Origin: Corynebacterium freiburgense
GTDB lineage: Bacteria > Actinomycetota > Actinomycetes > Mycobacteriales > Mycobacteriaceae
Assembly: GCF_030408815.1 (NCBI RefSeq)
Contig: NZ_CP047355.1
Coordinates: forward strand, 1,488,001-1,552,000
Reading direction: 5' to 3'
Length of the DNA: 64,000 nt
Made by a program: the position numbers and the translations under genes. Under the pieces are notes generated by a model. It ran no database searches. It worked only from the letters and a program-made list of their open reading frames with translations, and was not told the origin of the DNA. Numbering within the stretch: the stretch's first letter is position 1; each line of letters starts with the position of its first letter. Shown one piece after another: positions 1-9,260 of this stretch.

Positions 1-1217
1 TTCCAATTACACCAGCCAAAATCGCCCTAGCCCCAGGGGAAGTTGCTACACCTCATGGTTTTGCTGGCAAACTTCACCGGCCCCAAAATTGTTATGTATG
101 TAAGCAGCCATATACACTAGTCGATTCATTTCACCACCAACTGTGCCCAGAATGCGCGTTGGAGAATCGGCGGCGTCGAGAAGCACGAGTTGACCTCCGT
201 GGGCGGCGTGCTTTGCTAACGGGTGGCCGCGCAAAAATTGGTATGTATATTGCGCTCAAATTGCTTCGCGACGGCGCCGACCTCACCGTTACCACGCGGT
301 TTCCTAAAGATGCGATCCGGCGATTTAGTGTTATAGATGATTCGAGTGAGTGGTTGGATCGACTCCATGTCATTGGAATTGATTTGCGAGACCCTGTGCA
401 GGTTGTTTCATTGGCGGATCGGCTTGCCGAAAAACCATTAGACATCCTTATAAATAACGCCGCCCAAACCGTACGACGCTCCCCTAGCGCTTACTCAGGC
501 CTTATTGATGCGGAAGCAGCGCCGCTCGACGGAATAGAAAATGAAGTCGACTATCTAGCAATCGGAAGCGCGTTTGAACCACGGGCAATTGAGGCAAACA
601 ACACCGATCGAGCACTCGCTCAAGTTCACGCAGCTCGACTTACCGCCCTTGCTATGACCGGAGGCTCCGCATCAATAGAACGAATAGATGATGGGACCGC
701 AATCGATGCCGGGGGCCTTATCCCCGATCTGGTGAGCCATAACTCTTGGACCGCAAAAGTAGGCGAAATCGACCCCGCCGAACTACTGGAAGTACAACTA
801 TGCAACTCCGTAGCGCCGTTTATACTGATCAACAGGCTGCGGCCCGCACTCGAAGCTTCCTCCGCAAACCGAAAATACATTGTGAATGTATCCGCAATGG
901 AAGGCGTATTCCACCGAGGCTATAAAGGGCCCGGGCACCCACACACCAATATGGCAAAAGCAGCTCTTAATATGCTGACCAGAACATCCGCCAATGAACT
1001 TTATAGCCGTGGAATCCTTATGACAGCTGTAGACACTGGTTGGATAACCGATGAACGCCCCCATACCGCCAAAGAACGCCTAGCCGAGGCGGGATTCCAC
1101 GCCCCACTCGATCTCGCCGACGGAGCCGCACGGGTCTACGACCCTATTGTTCAAGGTGAACACGGTGTAGACCTATATGGCTGCTTCCTAAAAGACTACA
1201 AACCAAGTCCGTGGTAA
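1..1217 (+). CDS. Atypical SDR-family oxidoreductase with N-terminal Cys4 motif (5' end outside window)
   Basis: The frame is open from base 3 to the TAA at 1215-1217 (404 residues visible), so the gene starts upstream of the window; the TTG at 159 is internal. The first 52 residues carry two CxxC pairs (codons at 90, 99, 144 and 153), which look like a small zinc-binding knuckle. A short-chain dehydrogenase fold follows: glycine motif LTGGRAKIG, then NNAAQ. In the active site NVSAMEG is followed by HTNMAKAAL, where the YxxxK catalytic Tyr is replaced by Thr (TNMAK). Family membership is clear. The substrate is unknown, and loss of the Tyr makes ordinary SDR chemistry doubtful. The next gene (VOC protein) is convergent. 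Confidence 0.8.
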   Translation, partial: PITPAKIALAPGEVATPHGFAGKLHRPQNCYVCKQPYTLVDSFHHQLCPECALENRRRREARVDLRGRRALLTGGRAKIGMYIALKLLRDGADLTVTTRFPKDAIRRFSVIDDSSEWLDRLHVIGIDLRDPVQVVSLADRLAEKPLDILINNAAQTVRRSPSAYSGLIDAEAAPLDGIENEVDYLAIGSAFEPRAIEANNTDRALAQVHAARLTALAMTGGSASIERIDDGTAIDAGGLIPDLVSHNSWTAKVGEIDPAELLEVQLCNSVAPFILINRLRPALEASSANRKYIVNVSAMEGVFHRGYKGPGHPHTNMAKAALNMLTRTSANELYSRGILMTAVDTGWITDERPHTAKERLAEAGFHAPLDLADGAARVYDPIVQGEHGVDLYGCFLKDYKPSPW

Positions 1218-1237
1218 TAAATAACAAGGACAACGAG

Positions 1238-1636
1238 CTATTTCTGGGCTTCTTCAGCCACAAATTCCACGTGGTTACCTTCAGGGTCGAGTACTACGGC
1301 TTCGTAGTATCCGTCTCCGGTGGTGCGAGGCCCGCTAGTAATTGTAAAACCAGCTTTGTCTAGTTCATTTGCCAGGGAATCCACATCATTACGTGTTCCT
1401 ACAGTAAAAGCGATATGAGCATATCCAAGTTGCTGGTTGCCTGCAGGTTTGGTGATATCCGGGCGGGACATGATTTCCAACCGCGCTCCTCCTTCAAATG
1501 TAAGAAAGTATGTTGTTAGGCCAGTGCGCGGATTGTGGTATTTCTTATTGGCTTTTGCACCAAACCAACGGCAGTAGAATTGTTTACTGCCTTCAAGGTC
1601 TGAGACAAAAAGTGCGCAGTGCTCAAGTACCGCCAT
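1238..1636 (-). CDS. VOC (glyoxalase/bleomycin-resistance) family protein
   Basis: A 132-residue protein, the usual length for a single vicinal-oxygen-chelate domain made of two beta-alpha-beta-beta-beta repeats. Likely metal ligands are visible: His6 in LEHCALFVSD, Glu in RLEIM (about 54), His in YAHIAF (about 73) and Glu in NHVEFV near the C-terminus. The last strand, LDPEGNHVEFV, is typical of the superfamily. Such proteins are glyoxalases, dioxygenases or resistance-type binders, and sequence alone does not choose among them. ATG start; the stop of the downstream CtaA-like gene is 3 nt beyond, on the same strand, so the two may be co-transcribed. Confidence 0.8.
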   Translation of the reverse strand: MAVLEHCALFVSDLEGSKQFYCRWFGAKANKKYHNPRTGLTTYFLTFEGGARLEIMSRPDITKPAGNQQLGYAHIAFTVGTRNDVDSLANELDKAGFTITSGPRTTGDGYYEAVVLDPEGNHVEFVAEEAQK

Positions 1637-1638
1637 GG

Positions 1639-2490
1639 TTATGCGTTCTCCGGTGTTTTGCGTGGTTGCCAGGCTTTACCCCATTCCCATGCGGTTGCCG
1701 CGATAATGCAGACTGCGATAGTCCCATAGAGTGATCCGTTAAAGTCATTGAGTTGTGTGGTTCGTATCAAAATTCCCAGAACAAGTTCCGCAATAATGGC
1801 AATAAAAATTGGGATTGAGCGAAGCCAAATAAATATGGCTATAAGCGCAATGGCGAGGATTACTCGGGTGATTTGTAAAGCAGGGTTATTATCTACGTCG
1901 AGGGTAAAGCCAAGTGGCCAACCGATGCACCGCGTAAATGAACCAGCCCCTGCAACGAGAATCCCTGTGCCATGAAGAAGGGCAAGGCCGATTATGGCAA
2001 TGCCAGTAACTCGGGCTCGAGTAGCGTTTGGCTTTGGTGTTGTTAATTGGGCGGTAATGATCATCATGCAGATCAATGAGGTGAGTGCGCACCAAAGATC
2101 GAGCATGCCTTGGAATGGAGTGAGCCCCCACCAGATTGTCATCATGCCAAAGATTCCGGCGCCAAATGCACCTACTAGAGCAAGCCACGGGAGCCAGCGT
2201 AGGAGTTTGTTTGGGTGTTTCCTTAAGAGTATGCCGCTAATAATAATGACTGGTGCGCAGGAGACTGAGAATACCCGGTGAACGAATTCAATAATTGGGT
2301 TGAGTTCGATTTCCGGGGTGATTTGGCCTTCATAACAGCCAGGCCAGTTTGGGCAAGCAGCGGATGAATCTGTTGCACAGACTATTGCACCAAGTGCTAC
2401 TGCGCCGAATACGATAAACGTGCTGAAACGTATAAAAGCGTTCACGTTTGTGGGTCCTGTCATTGGTATGGGAAGGACCCGCAACTCCAA
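1639..2490 (-). CDS. COX15/CtaA-like membrane protein (heme A synthase paralogue)
   Basis: A 283-residue polytopic membrane protein with about eight hydrophobic segments. It carries the CtaA-type loop ACPNWPGCYEG after the first helix and EFVHRVFS in the second, the His region used for heme. The C-terminal half has a second His in LHGTGILVAGAG. A canonical ctaA lies at 43.9 kb, so this is a divergent paralogue. It may process heme or be a heme-binding protein; heme A synthesis by this copy is unproven. The TTG at 2490 has AAGGA just upstream; the alternative ATG at 2463 has no ribosome binding site. It lies 21 nt behind meaB and probably shares the mut transcript. Confidence 0.7.
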   Translation of the reverse strand: MELRVLPIPMTGPTNVNAFIRFSTFIVFGAVALGAIVCATDSSAACPNWPGCYEGQITPEIELNPIIEFVHRVFSVSCAPVIIISGILLRKHPNKLLRWLPWLALVGAFGAGIFGMMTIWWGLTPFQGMLDLWCALTSLICMMIITAQLTTPKPNATRARVTGIAIIGLALLHGTGILVAGAGSFTRCIGWPLGFTLDVDNNPALQITRVILAIALIAIFIWLRSIPIFIAIIAELVLGILIRTTQLNDFNGSLYGTIAVCIIAATAWEWGKAWQPRKTPENA

Positions 2491-2511
2491 GGGGTCCTTG
2501 GATTTTTCGTG

Positions 2512-3606
2512 TTATTCCGAATCGAAGGCAGTGAGGATTCGCTCCGCTGCAAGTGTTGGAGTGATTTGGCCTTCACGTAATTGGCCTTCTACCAATTGCT
2601 TCACTTCAAGAACTTCAGGTTTAGTGTTGAGTCGTTGGAGGATAGTTTCATGAACCATAGACCACATCCAACCGACTTGCTGCTCCCTGCGATTATGTTC
2701 AAACCTGCCGGAATCGAGCATTGCTTTATGGTGTTGGTTGACTACGTCCCAGAATTCATCAATACCTTCATGTTCTACGGCTGACATGGTCATTGTTGGG
2801 GGATGCCATAGTGCATCCTCTGGGCGAACCATGCGCATGGCTGCGGCAAGTTCCCGGGCAGCACGTTTTGCGTTTTTTAGGTTAGGGCCATCGGCTTTAT
2901 TAATGGCCACCAAATCAGCCATTTCAAGCACGCCCTTTTTAATTCCTTGCAATTGATCGCCAGCGCCGGCCAAAGCTAGGAAGGTAAAGCAATCTACCAT
3001 TTGAGATACGGCGACTTCGGATTGTCCGACACCAACGGTTTCTACAAGGATCACGTCATACCCTGCTGCTTCAAACACAACCATCGATTCACGGGTTGCT
3101 TTTGCCACGCCTCCGAGGGTTCCAGCCGAGGGAGATGGGCGAATAAACGCATTGTCTTCGGCTGATAGCTTTGACATACGGGTTTTATCGCCAAGGATTG
3201 ATCCGCGGGTTTTCGTTGAGGACGGGTCAATAGCTAATACGGCGACTTTATGTCCTTCGCGGATCAGCTTCATTCCCAAAGCTTCAATAAACGTGGATTT
3301 ACCAACACCTGGCACACCGGTAATGCCCACTCGGAGCGCATTACCGGAAAAAGGCAATAGCTTCACCAAAAGTTCTTGGGCTAGAACGCGGTGTGCCGGT
3401 GCGGTGGATTCCAAAAGTGTGATTGCCCGCGAAATGCGGGTTCGATCGCCGTTACGCACGGCTTCGAAAAGCTCATTGACGTCGATCCTGCGGCGAGCAC
3501 GTTTTACTATTTCCGGAGCCACGGCGGTGATTTCGCCCAGGTCAGTGCCGGAAGTGGTCATAAGTGACCCGAGATGGTGCTCAAGGTATTCGGAATCGCC
3601 AGTCAT
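2512..3606 (-). CDS. meaB: Methylmalonyl-CoA mutase-associated GTPase MeaB
   Basis: A 364-residue G3E-type P-loop GTPase of the MeaB/ArgK family, which gates cobalamin loading and protects methylmalonyl-CoA mutase from inactivation. Visible motifs are Walker A GVPGVGKST (about residue 97), the DPSSTKTRGSILGDKTRM switch region, ETVGVGQSEV and the base-specificity motif NKADG. Length is slightly above the usual 320-340 because of the N-terminal extension. The ATG at 3606 has GAGGGA at good spacing. It sits 23 nt downstream of mutB on the same strand, the standard operon position. Confidence 0.93.
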   Translation of the reverse strand: MTGDSEYLEHHLGSLMTTSGTDLGEITAVAPEIVKRARRRIDVNELFEAVRNGDRTRISRAITLLESTAPAHRVLAQELLVKLLPFSGNALRVGITGVPGVGKSTFIEALGMKLIREGHKVAVLAIDPSSTKTRGSILGDKTRMSKLSAEDNAFIRPSPSAGTLGGVAKATRESMVVFEAAGYDVILVETVGVGQSEVAVSQMVDCFTFLALAGAGDQLQGIKKGVLEMADLVAINKADGPNLKNAKRAARELAAAMRMVRPEDALWHPPTMTMSAVEHEGIDEFWDVVNQHHKAMLDSGRFEHNRREQQVGWMWSMVHETILQRLNTKPEVLEVKQLVEGQLREGQITPTLAAERILTAFDSE

Positions 3607-3629
3607 TTTGCTTCCCTCACAACTTCTGA

Positions 3630-5849
3630 TTAATCCTCAGGGATGGGCAGATCAAAGCCCAGGTTTGCAGCTAGCTTCGTGAGCATATCAATTGCGGAAT
3701 CTGCGATAACTGTGCCGGGCGGATAAATCGCTGCAGCGCCGAAATCGTAGAGTTCTTGGAAGTCACCCGGTGGGATAACACCGCCGACCACAATAAGAAT
3801 ATCCTCGCGACCCAGCTTTGCCAGTTCTTCCTTAAGCGCAGGCACCAGGGTGAGGTGACCTGCAGCGAGGGAAGAAACACCGACAACATGGACGTCGGCA
3901 TCCACTGCGGAACGCGCAGCTTCTGCTGGGGTTTGGAAGAGCGGCCCGACATCAACGTCCATGCCAAGGTCGGCATAGGCGGAAGCAACAACCTTTTGAC
4001 CACGATCGTGACCATCTTGGCCCATCTTGGCGATAAAGATACGGGGACGGCGGCCTTCCTCGGCTTCGAAAGCATCCGCCATAGCGATTGCTTTCTGCAC
4101 ATTGGACACGGTGCCTTCCTTTCCAACCTCGTCCTTGTATACACCAGAGAGGGTACGGATCTCCGCCTCATGGCGGCCGAACACCTTTTCTAGAGCGTAG
4201 GAAATTTCACCAACGGTGGCCTTTGCACGTGCAGCATCAACCGCCAATTTAAGCAGGTTCTGGGAAAGGTCCCCCGCTTCTTTATCGTCGCGGCTTGCGG
4301 CGTCGGTGAGCGCATCGAGGGCGGCTTGGCAGGCGGCTTCATCACGCTCTGCACGCAGGCGTTCCAGCTTTTCCAACTGTTCTGCGCGCACCTTGGTGTT
4401 ATCTACCTTGAGTACTTCGATCTGCTCATCTTCTTCAACGATGTATTTGTTTACACCGATAAGTGCTTGACGGCCAGAGTCGATACGGGCTTGGGTGCGA
4501 GCTGCAGACTCTTCAATACGCAGTTTTGGAATACCCTCAACCGTTGCCTGGGCCATACCACCAGCGGCCTCAACTTCTTCAATATGGGCGCGAGCACGGT
4601 TTGCCAACTCATTAGTCAGCCACTCAATGTAGTACGAACCAGCCCATGGGTCTACCGGACGCACGGTGCCGGATTCCTGCTGCAATAGCAGCTGCGTATT
4701 ACGGGCAATGCGGGCAGAGAAGTCAGTAGGCAGCGCAAGCGCCTCATCCAAAGCATTGGTGTGCAGGGATTGCGTATGGCCTTGCGTTGCAGCCATAGCC
4801 TCAATGCAGGTACGTGGCACATTATTAAAGACGTCCTGGGCGGTCAGGGACCAACCAGAGGTCTGTGAGTGCGTACGCAATGACTGGGACTTCGGGTTTT
4901 TGTTTTCGAACTTAGCTACAAGTTCGCTCCATAGCAGGCGGCCAGCACGCATCTTGGCAATTTCCATAAATGTATACATGGAAATACCCCAGAAGAACGA
5001 TAACCGTGGTGCGAATTTATCTACATCCAAGCCAACGTCCATACCGGCACGGATATATTCCACACCATCAGCAAGGGTATATGCCAACTCCAGGTCAGCA
5101 GTAGCACCTGCTTCTTGGATGTGGTATCCGGAAATGGAAATGGAATTAAAACGCGGCATCATCAACGAGGTGTACTCGAAGATATTAGAAATAATCCGCA
5201 TCGAAGGCTTTGGTGGATAAATATAGGTATTACGCACCATAAACTCTTTCAGAATGTCATTCTGAATAGTTCCGGCAAGCCGGTCTGGCGTCACGCCTTG
5301 TTCCTCAGCAGCAACGATATACAGCGCGAGTACTGGGAGCACAGCACCGTTCATGGTCATGGATACCGATACGCTACCGAGGTCGATGCCCTCAAATAGT
5401 TGGCGCATATCCAGGATGGAGTCAATGGCTACACCAGCCATGCCCACGTCACCCACCACACGCTCATTATCTGAGTCATAACCGCGGTGAGTGGCAAGGT
5501 CGAACGCCACAGACAGACCTTTTTGGCCAGCAGCAAGATTGCGGCGGTAGAACGCATTGGATTCCGCAGCAGTGGAGAAACCAGCATACTGACGAATCGT
5601 CCATGGCTGGTTGGTATACATCGTTGGGTAAGGCCCACGCATAAACGGCGGCATGCCTGGGAAGGAATCCAATGGGTGCGGCGGGCGTTCCTCAGTGCCT
5701 TCTGCCGCTGCATCGCGGTCTGCACGGGTGAATACCCGCTTTACATCAATGCCTTCTGGGGTTGCCCAGATTTGTTCTTCCGCGGAAACCGGTTGCGCCT
5801 CTGTGGAAACTGAGCGCTCAACGTCCGCAAAATTCGGGATACTTGTCAT
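3630..5849 (-). CDS. mutB: Methylmalonyl-CoA mutase large subunit
   Basis: The 739-residue catalytic subunit interconverts methylmalonyl-CoA and succinyl-CoA with adenosylcobalamin. The N-terminal TIM barrel carries the family signatures (for example [17 protein letters not shown] and the substrate-binding [17 protein letters not shown] stretch, here [12 protein letters not shown]). The C-terminal domain carries the B12-binding DxHxxG motif as GQDGHDRG near residue 612. Full length, no gaps. ATG at 5849 with TAGGAAAG upstream; it begins 5 nt after the stop of mutA. C. glutamicum names for this pair are mcmA/mcmB. Confidence 0.96.
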   Translation of the reverse strand: MTSIPNFADVERSVSTEAQPVSAEEQIWATPEGIDVKRVFTRADRDAAAEGTEERPPHPLDSFPGMPPFMRGPYPTMYTNQPWTIRQYAGFSTAAESNAFYRRNLAAGQKGLSVAFDLATHRGYDSDNERVVGDVGMAGVAIDSILDMRQLFEGIDLGSVSVSMTMNGAVLPVLALYIVAAEEQGVTPDRLAGTIQNDILKEFMVRNTYIYPPKPSMRIISNIFEYTSLMMPRFNSISISGYHIQEAGATADLELAYTLADGVEYIRAGMDVGLDVDKFAPRLSFFWGISMYTFMEIAKMRAGRLLWSELVAKFENKNPKSQSLRTHSQTSGWSLTAQDVFNNVPRTCIEAMAATQGHTQSLHTNALDEALALPTDFSARIARNTQLLLQQESGTVRPVDPWAGSYYIEWLTNELANRARAHIEEVEAAGGMAQATVEGIPKLRIEESAARTQARIDSGRQALIGVNKYIVEEDEQIEVLKVDNTKVRAEQLEKLERLRAERDEAACQAALDALTDAASRDDKEAGDLSQNLLKLAVDAARAKATVGEISYALEKVFGRHEAEIRTLSGVYKDEVGKEGTVSNVQKAIAMADAFEAEEGRRPRIFIAKMGQDGHDRGQKVVASAYADLGMDVDVGPLFQTPAEAARSAVDADVHVVGVSSLAAGHLTLVPALKEELAKLGREDILIVVGGVIPPGDFQELYDFGAAAIYPPGTVIADSAIDMLTKLAANLGFDLPIPED

Positions 5850-5854
5850 CTTTC

Positions 5855-7687
5855 CTACGCTCCCAACTTGCTTAGCAGCTCAGACAACGTCTTTGCGGCA
5901 TCAATCTTCATATTGAGATAGCCATCTGGAGCAACCTCAGCACCTTCAAATGATGCCGGTGCGCCCGCTAGCAATACTGTTTCTGCACCGGCGGCACGCA
6001 ATTCTTTGACCGCCGCTACACCCGACTCTGCATATTCTTGGTCGGTGCCACAAATCACCACAATCGGCGCGGATTTCGCCGCAACCTGGAATTCATCGGT
6101 GCCTGGCTTAACCTCACCTGGATTGAGTGCTTCAATGCCACCAGAGGCTAAGAGGTTTGTGGCAAAACCAGTGCGGATATTGTGCTTGGCCAGTGGCCCT
6201 AGCGGAATAAGTGCCGCTTGTGGCCTACGATCGTGCGTTTCCAAATATGCATCTGAACGATTGCGCAGCGCTTCAAACTCTGCCGCCCAACGGCGCACAC
6301 CGGCAGGTTCAATACGCAGTTCAGCAGGCAATGGGCGCTCCAAAAGATTCGGGAACTCATTAATGCCTGTGAGTTGCTTACGGCGATGCGCAATATCATT
6401 GCGCGTGGTTTCAGCAGCATCATCGAGGGTCTTACGGATAAATTCCGCTGCGGCTGTAAAACCACCCTTGGCTTCCACCTCTGTAAAGACTGACCATGCT
6501 TTATCAGCTAATTCATCGGTGAGGTTTTCTACAAAGTACGAGCCGCCAGCTGGGTCGATAACATGGCCCAGGTGGGATTCTTCCAGCAATAACAAGTTAG
6601 TGTTTCGAGCAATGCGATGTGCAAAGGCACGCGATGTATTTGGCAGACCACCAGGCACTGCGTAGTCAAATGGCAATACCTCAACAGCAGTGGCGCCACC
6701 AACACCCGCAGCAAATGCGGCTACAGTGACGCGCAGCATATTCACCCAAGGGTCACGTTGGCTAAACATTACCGGCGCAGTAACGGCGTATTGTGGTGCG
6801 GCACCTGCTTCAGGGTTTCCAAGCACTTCTGCAATACGTGCCCAGAGTTCACGAGCTGCACGGAATTTGGCAATTTGTGCAAATTGATCATCCGTTGCAG
6901 CAAAGCGGAATACCAATTGCCGGAGGGCCTGCTCGGTGCTTAACCCAGCCTTTGTCAGTTCGCGTAAATATTCGACGCCTGCGGCGAGTGCAAAACCGAT
7001 CTCCTGAGCGTCAGTTGCGCCTTGGTTAGCAAAGGAAACCGCGTCCACAGTAATGGCACGGACGCCTTCCTTGGCTGAACCAGCCAACGCTACGGCCTCT
7101 TCCAGCGTTACAGTTTCACTATTATCAACACGGGATGTTAGCGGTGTTGCACCTAAGGTCACGGTTGGGGTCACGCCTGCAGCAGAAACCAATGTAGTTA
7201 ATGCTTCGGCTACTGCACCGAGTTTCGCACCAGCGCGAAGATGGATTGGGGCAAGGTCAAGGTAGACATCCTTGAGCATTGCTTCCAAGTCACTTGCCTC
7301 TAAACCTTCAGTGAAATCAAGCACAAGGTCAGTGGTGCCATTGTTCAATGCATGAAGGATTGCTTTATTTGCTTCAGCAGCTGATGAACCACCGAAGGTC
7401 TCTGTAACTCCCCAACCGTAGCGGGCTGCATCGGTACCACGAACAAATGGGAAAGCGCCCGGCACGACGTTTTCCATTGTTTCATCTGCGCGGGTATATA
7501 GCGGGTTTACATCGATCCCGTCATATGTTGTACGGATGAGTTTTTTCCACACATCCAATGGGATGTCCGCAGCATCCTTTTTCTGAATACGAGCAAATAC
7601 CCCCGCCACTGACTTATACCAAGCATTTTGTTTTGCTTCGAAGTCTTCTGGCAAGGGTATTGGCGCGCTGGACTGAGTTGCTGTCAC
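5855..7687 (-). CDS. mutA: Methylmalonyl-CoA mutase small subunit
   Basis: The 610-residue partner of MutB in the alpha-beta heterodimeric mutase. It has the same barrel fold, but its C-terminal domain lacks DxHxxG, as expected for the non-catalytic subunit that does not bind B12. The frame is open further upstream to 7753. The start is taken as the GTG at 7685-7687 because AAGGGGAG lies 4 nt before it, and the length then fits the family. First gene of the mutA-mutB-meaB operon; the upstream spacer holds a direct repeat (7797-7828). Confidence 0.93.
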   Translation of the reverse strand: MTATQSSAPIPLPEDFEAKQNAWYKSVAGVFARIQKKDAADIPLDVWKKLIRTTYDGIDVNPLYTRADETMENVVPGAFPFVRGTDAARYGWGVTETFGGSSAAEANKAILHALNNGTTDLVLDFTEGLEASDLEAMLKDVYLDLAPIHLRAGAKLGAVAEALTTLVSAAGVTPTVTLGATPLTSRVDNSETVTLEEAVALAGSAKEGVRAITVDAVSFANQGATDAQEIGFALAAGVEYLRELTKAGLSTEQALRQLVFRFAATDDQFAQIAKFRAARELWARIAEVLGNPEAGAAPQYAVTAPVMFSQRDPWVNMLRVTVAAFAAGVGGATAVEVLPFDYAVPGGLPNTSRAFAHRIARNTNLLLLEESHLGHVIDPAGGSYFVENLTDELADKAWSVFTEVEAKGGFTAAAEFIRKTLDDAAETTRNDIAHRRKQLTGINEFPNLLERPLPAELRIEPAGVRRWAAEFEALRNRSDAYLETHDRRPQAALIPLGPLAKHNIRTGFATNLLASGGIEALNPGEVKPGTDEFQVAAKSAPIVVICGTDQEYAESGVAAVKELRAAGAETVLLAGAPASFEGAEVAPDGYLNMKIDAAKTLSELLSKLGA

Positions 7688-7796
7688 AGTGCTCCCCTTC
7701 GTGTTAGCTCTAGTAAACATTGCAATTGTTAGCCCCGTGCGCACAGAGCTCACAATCTTTGTTAAGTGTAACGCGGCATACCTTTTCGCCGGGTCA

Positions 7797-7828
7797 AATA
7801 TGCCCGAAACGGGGGCGAATATGTCCGA
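7797..7828. promoter_or_regulatory. Direct repeat AATATGYCCGA in the mutA upstream spacer
   Basis: AATATGCCCGA (7797-7807) and AATATGTCCGA (7818-7828) differ at one base. Their starts are 21 bp apart, two helical turns, as expected for a regulator binding one DNA face. They lie in the divergent spacer between mutA and the TVP38-type gene. No known corynebacterial consensus was recognised. Confidence 0.35.
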
Positions 7829-7898
7829 TTATTTGTTCTTTTCTTGGAAAGACCGAATAAAACGGTGAAGCAACGAGAGATATCCCACAAATTCGGGC

Positions 7899-7904
7899 TA
7901 ATCT
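7899..7904 (+). promoter_or_regulatory. -10 hexamer TAATCT, leaderless start
   Basis: TAATCT ends 7 nt before the ATG at 7912 and no ribosome binding site is present. This suggests transcription starts at or next to the A of the ATG. Confidence 0.5.
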
Positions 7905-7911
7905 AAGCACT

Positions 7912-8619
7912 ATGGTGCGAGATTTTCTACTGGGTTTGTCACGTGACGCATGGGCGTCGGTCTTGGGGTGGCCGATTTGGAAGAAAATCTTTGTTGCAAT
8001 CTCCGCCTTACTCCTTATGCTGATTGTTCTATATACCGATATTGATGTAAGCACTCTGAGGGCTTGGTCCGACCAGGCTGGCGCTTGGTTTCCGATCCTC
8101 TTTTTCGCCTTATATATAGGTATTACGCAGTTCCCTATCCCCCGGACCGTTTTTACGTTAAGCGCCGGGGTGTTATTCGGCCCTGGTTTGGGCATTGTAA
8201 TCGCATTAGTTGCTACAACTTTGTCTGCCGCGCTTTCCTTAACTATTGTTCGCGGTCTGCTTGGCCAGTGGATGCGCCCAAGGCTTAATCACCCTGCTGT
8301 TTCAGGAATAGACGCTCGACTTAGGCAACGCGGCTGGCTAGCTGTGCTTTCATTACGAATGATCGCCGGTGTGCCATTTTCCATTCTGAATTATGTTGCC
8401 GCACTAACATCTATTCGGTTACTTCCGTTTGCATTTGCCACTGCCGTTGGCTCCGCGCCGGGAACTATCGCTACCGTGGTATTTGGTGCGGCTCTTACTG
8501 GGGATGCAAACCCTGCGGTGCTTATTGTCACCGTGGTGTTATGCGTTCTAGGAATCATTGGGTTAACCCTTGACGCCCGACTCCCTGTGAAAACATCAAG
8601 CACACAAGGTAGATTTTAA
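7912..8619 (+). CDS. TVP38/TMEM64 (DedA-like) membrane protein
   Basis: A 235-residue integral membrane protein with a first helix at about residues 25-42 and a TVP38 core. It has TVFTLSAGVLFGPGLG, the reentrant-loop glycine motif of the VTT/DedA superfamily, and later RMIAGVPFSILNYVAALTSI, the R-x3-G-x-PF signature. Family members act in lipid scrambling or transport and envelope homeostasis; the substrate is not deducible here. The start rests on a -10 element directly upstream (leaderless). The next gene follows after 24 nt on the same strand. Confidence 0.85.
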   Translation: MVRDFLLGLSRDAWASVLGWPIWKKIFVAISALLLMLIVLYTDIDVSTLRAWSDQAGAWFPILFFALYIGITQFPIPRTVFTLSAGVLFGPGLGIVIALVATTLSAALSLTIVRGLLGQWMRPRLNHPAVSGIDARLRQRGWLAVLSLRMIAGVPFSILNYVAALTSIRLLPFAFATAVGSAPGTIATVVFGAALTGDANPAVLIVTVVLCVLGIIGLTLDARLPVKTSSTQGRF

Positions 8620-8643
8620 GCATCTACTCATAAAAGGATTGTT

Positions 8644-9201
8644 GTGTTTGCTATTCATGCTCGGTACCGCGGCCGTGAAGTTCGGCGCGCTGACTTGGTT
8701 CGCCGCTCCGCAGCGGCCCTCTCCACCCTTGAAGGCGTGGGCGAATTCGAACTATTGGGTGTCGAGGATATTTGCGCAACTATTCACTCAGCGCAGGCCA
8801 CAACCGACACCACAATGGCACTTCTTGCCGCCGGGGATTGGGCCATTGGGATTGGCGTAAGCAATACCGAAGACCATGCCCGTTCCATTGCTGGTGCAGC
8901 ACTCGGAAAACATGCCCGTTCTGGCGCCGTCAAAGTGCGTATCGACGCCCGCGGTGCTGACGCTGCGGCACGCGCCACCGACGTGGCGGCAGTGTTCACA
9001 CTATTGGGCCATGTCCTAGCAAAACGCTCCCCCGAAGGACGGGAAGCCACCTCCCTTATGCGATCCGGCCTAAACCAAAACGAAGCTGCAAAAGAACTAG
9101 GGATTTCCAAGCAGGCGATGTCACAACGGCTTCAAGCTGCTGGATGGCAAGCAGAAACCGCGGGTTGGGAACTCGCCGTACATATGCTTGAGCGGGCGTA
9201 A
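8644..9201 (+). CDS. Conserved HTH protein, possibly SatD-like
   Basis: 185 residues with a GTG start at 8644 and AAAGGA 7 nt upstream. The C-terminal part (about residues 143-168, LNQNEAAKELGISKQAMSQR) is a helix-turn-helix of the type seen in sigma-70 region 4 and MarR-like proteins. The N-terminal 120 residues have no recognised motif apart from a GDWAIGIGV stretch that recalls SatD-type actinobacterial proteins. A DNA-binding regulatory role is inferred from the HTH only. It is probably in an operon with the TVP38-type gene. A hairpin terminator follows. Confidence 0.6.
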   Translation: MFAIHARYRGREVRRADLVRRSAAALSTLEGVGEFELLGVEDICATIHSAQATTDTTMALLAAGDWAIGIGVSNTEDHARSIAGAALGKHARSGAVKVRIDARGADAAARATDVAAVFTLLGHVLAKRSPEGREATSLMRSGLNQNEAAKELGISKQAMSQRLQAAGWQAETAGWELAVHMLERA

Positions 9202-9207
9202 GGTAGC

Positions 9208-9231
9208 AAAAGCCAGCCAAACTCGGCTTTT
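9208..9231. terminator. Hairpin terminator AAAAGCC/GGCTTTT
   Basis: A 7-bp perfect stem with a 10-nt loop between two convergent genes. The T-rich right arm works for the plus strand and the A-rich left arm for the minus strand, so it may be bidirectional. Confidence 0.6.
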
Positions 9232-9260
9232 AACCAAGTAAAACAAGGGTGAGACATGCG

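Noticed and set aside
152..159. ATG at 152 or TTG at 159 as the start of the first gene
   Set aside because: The ATG is out of frame, and the coding frame stays open to the window edge with two conserved-looking CxxC pairs upstream of the TTG.
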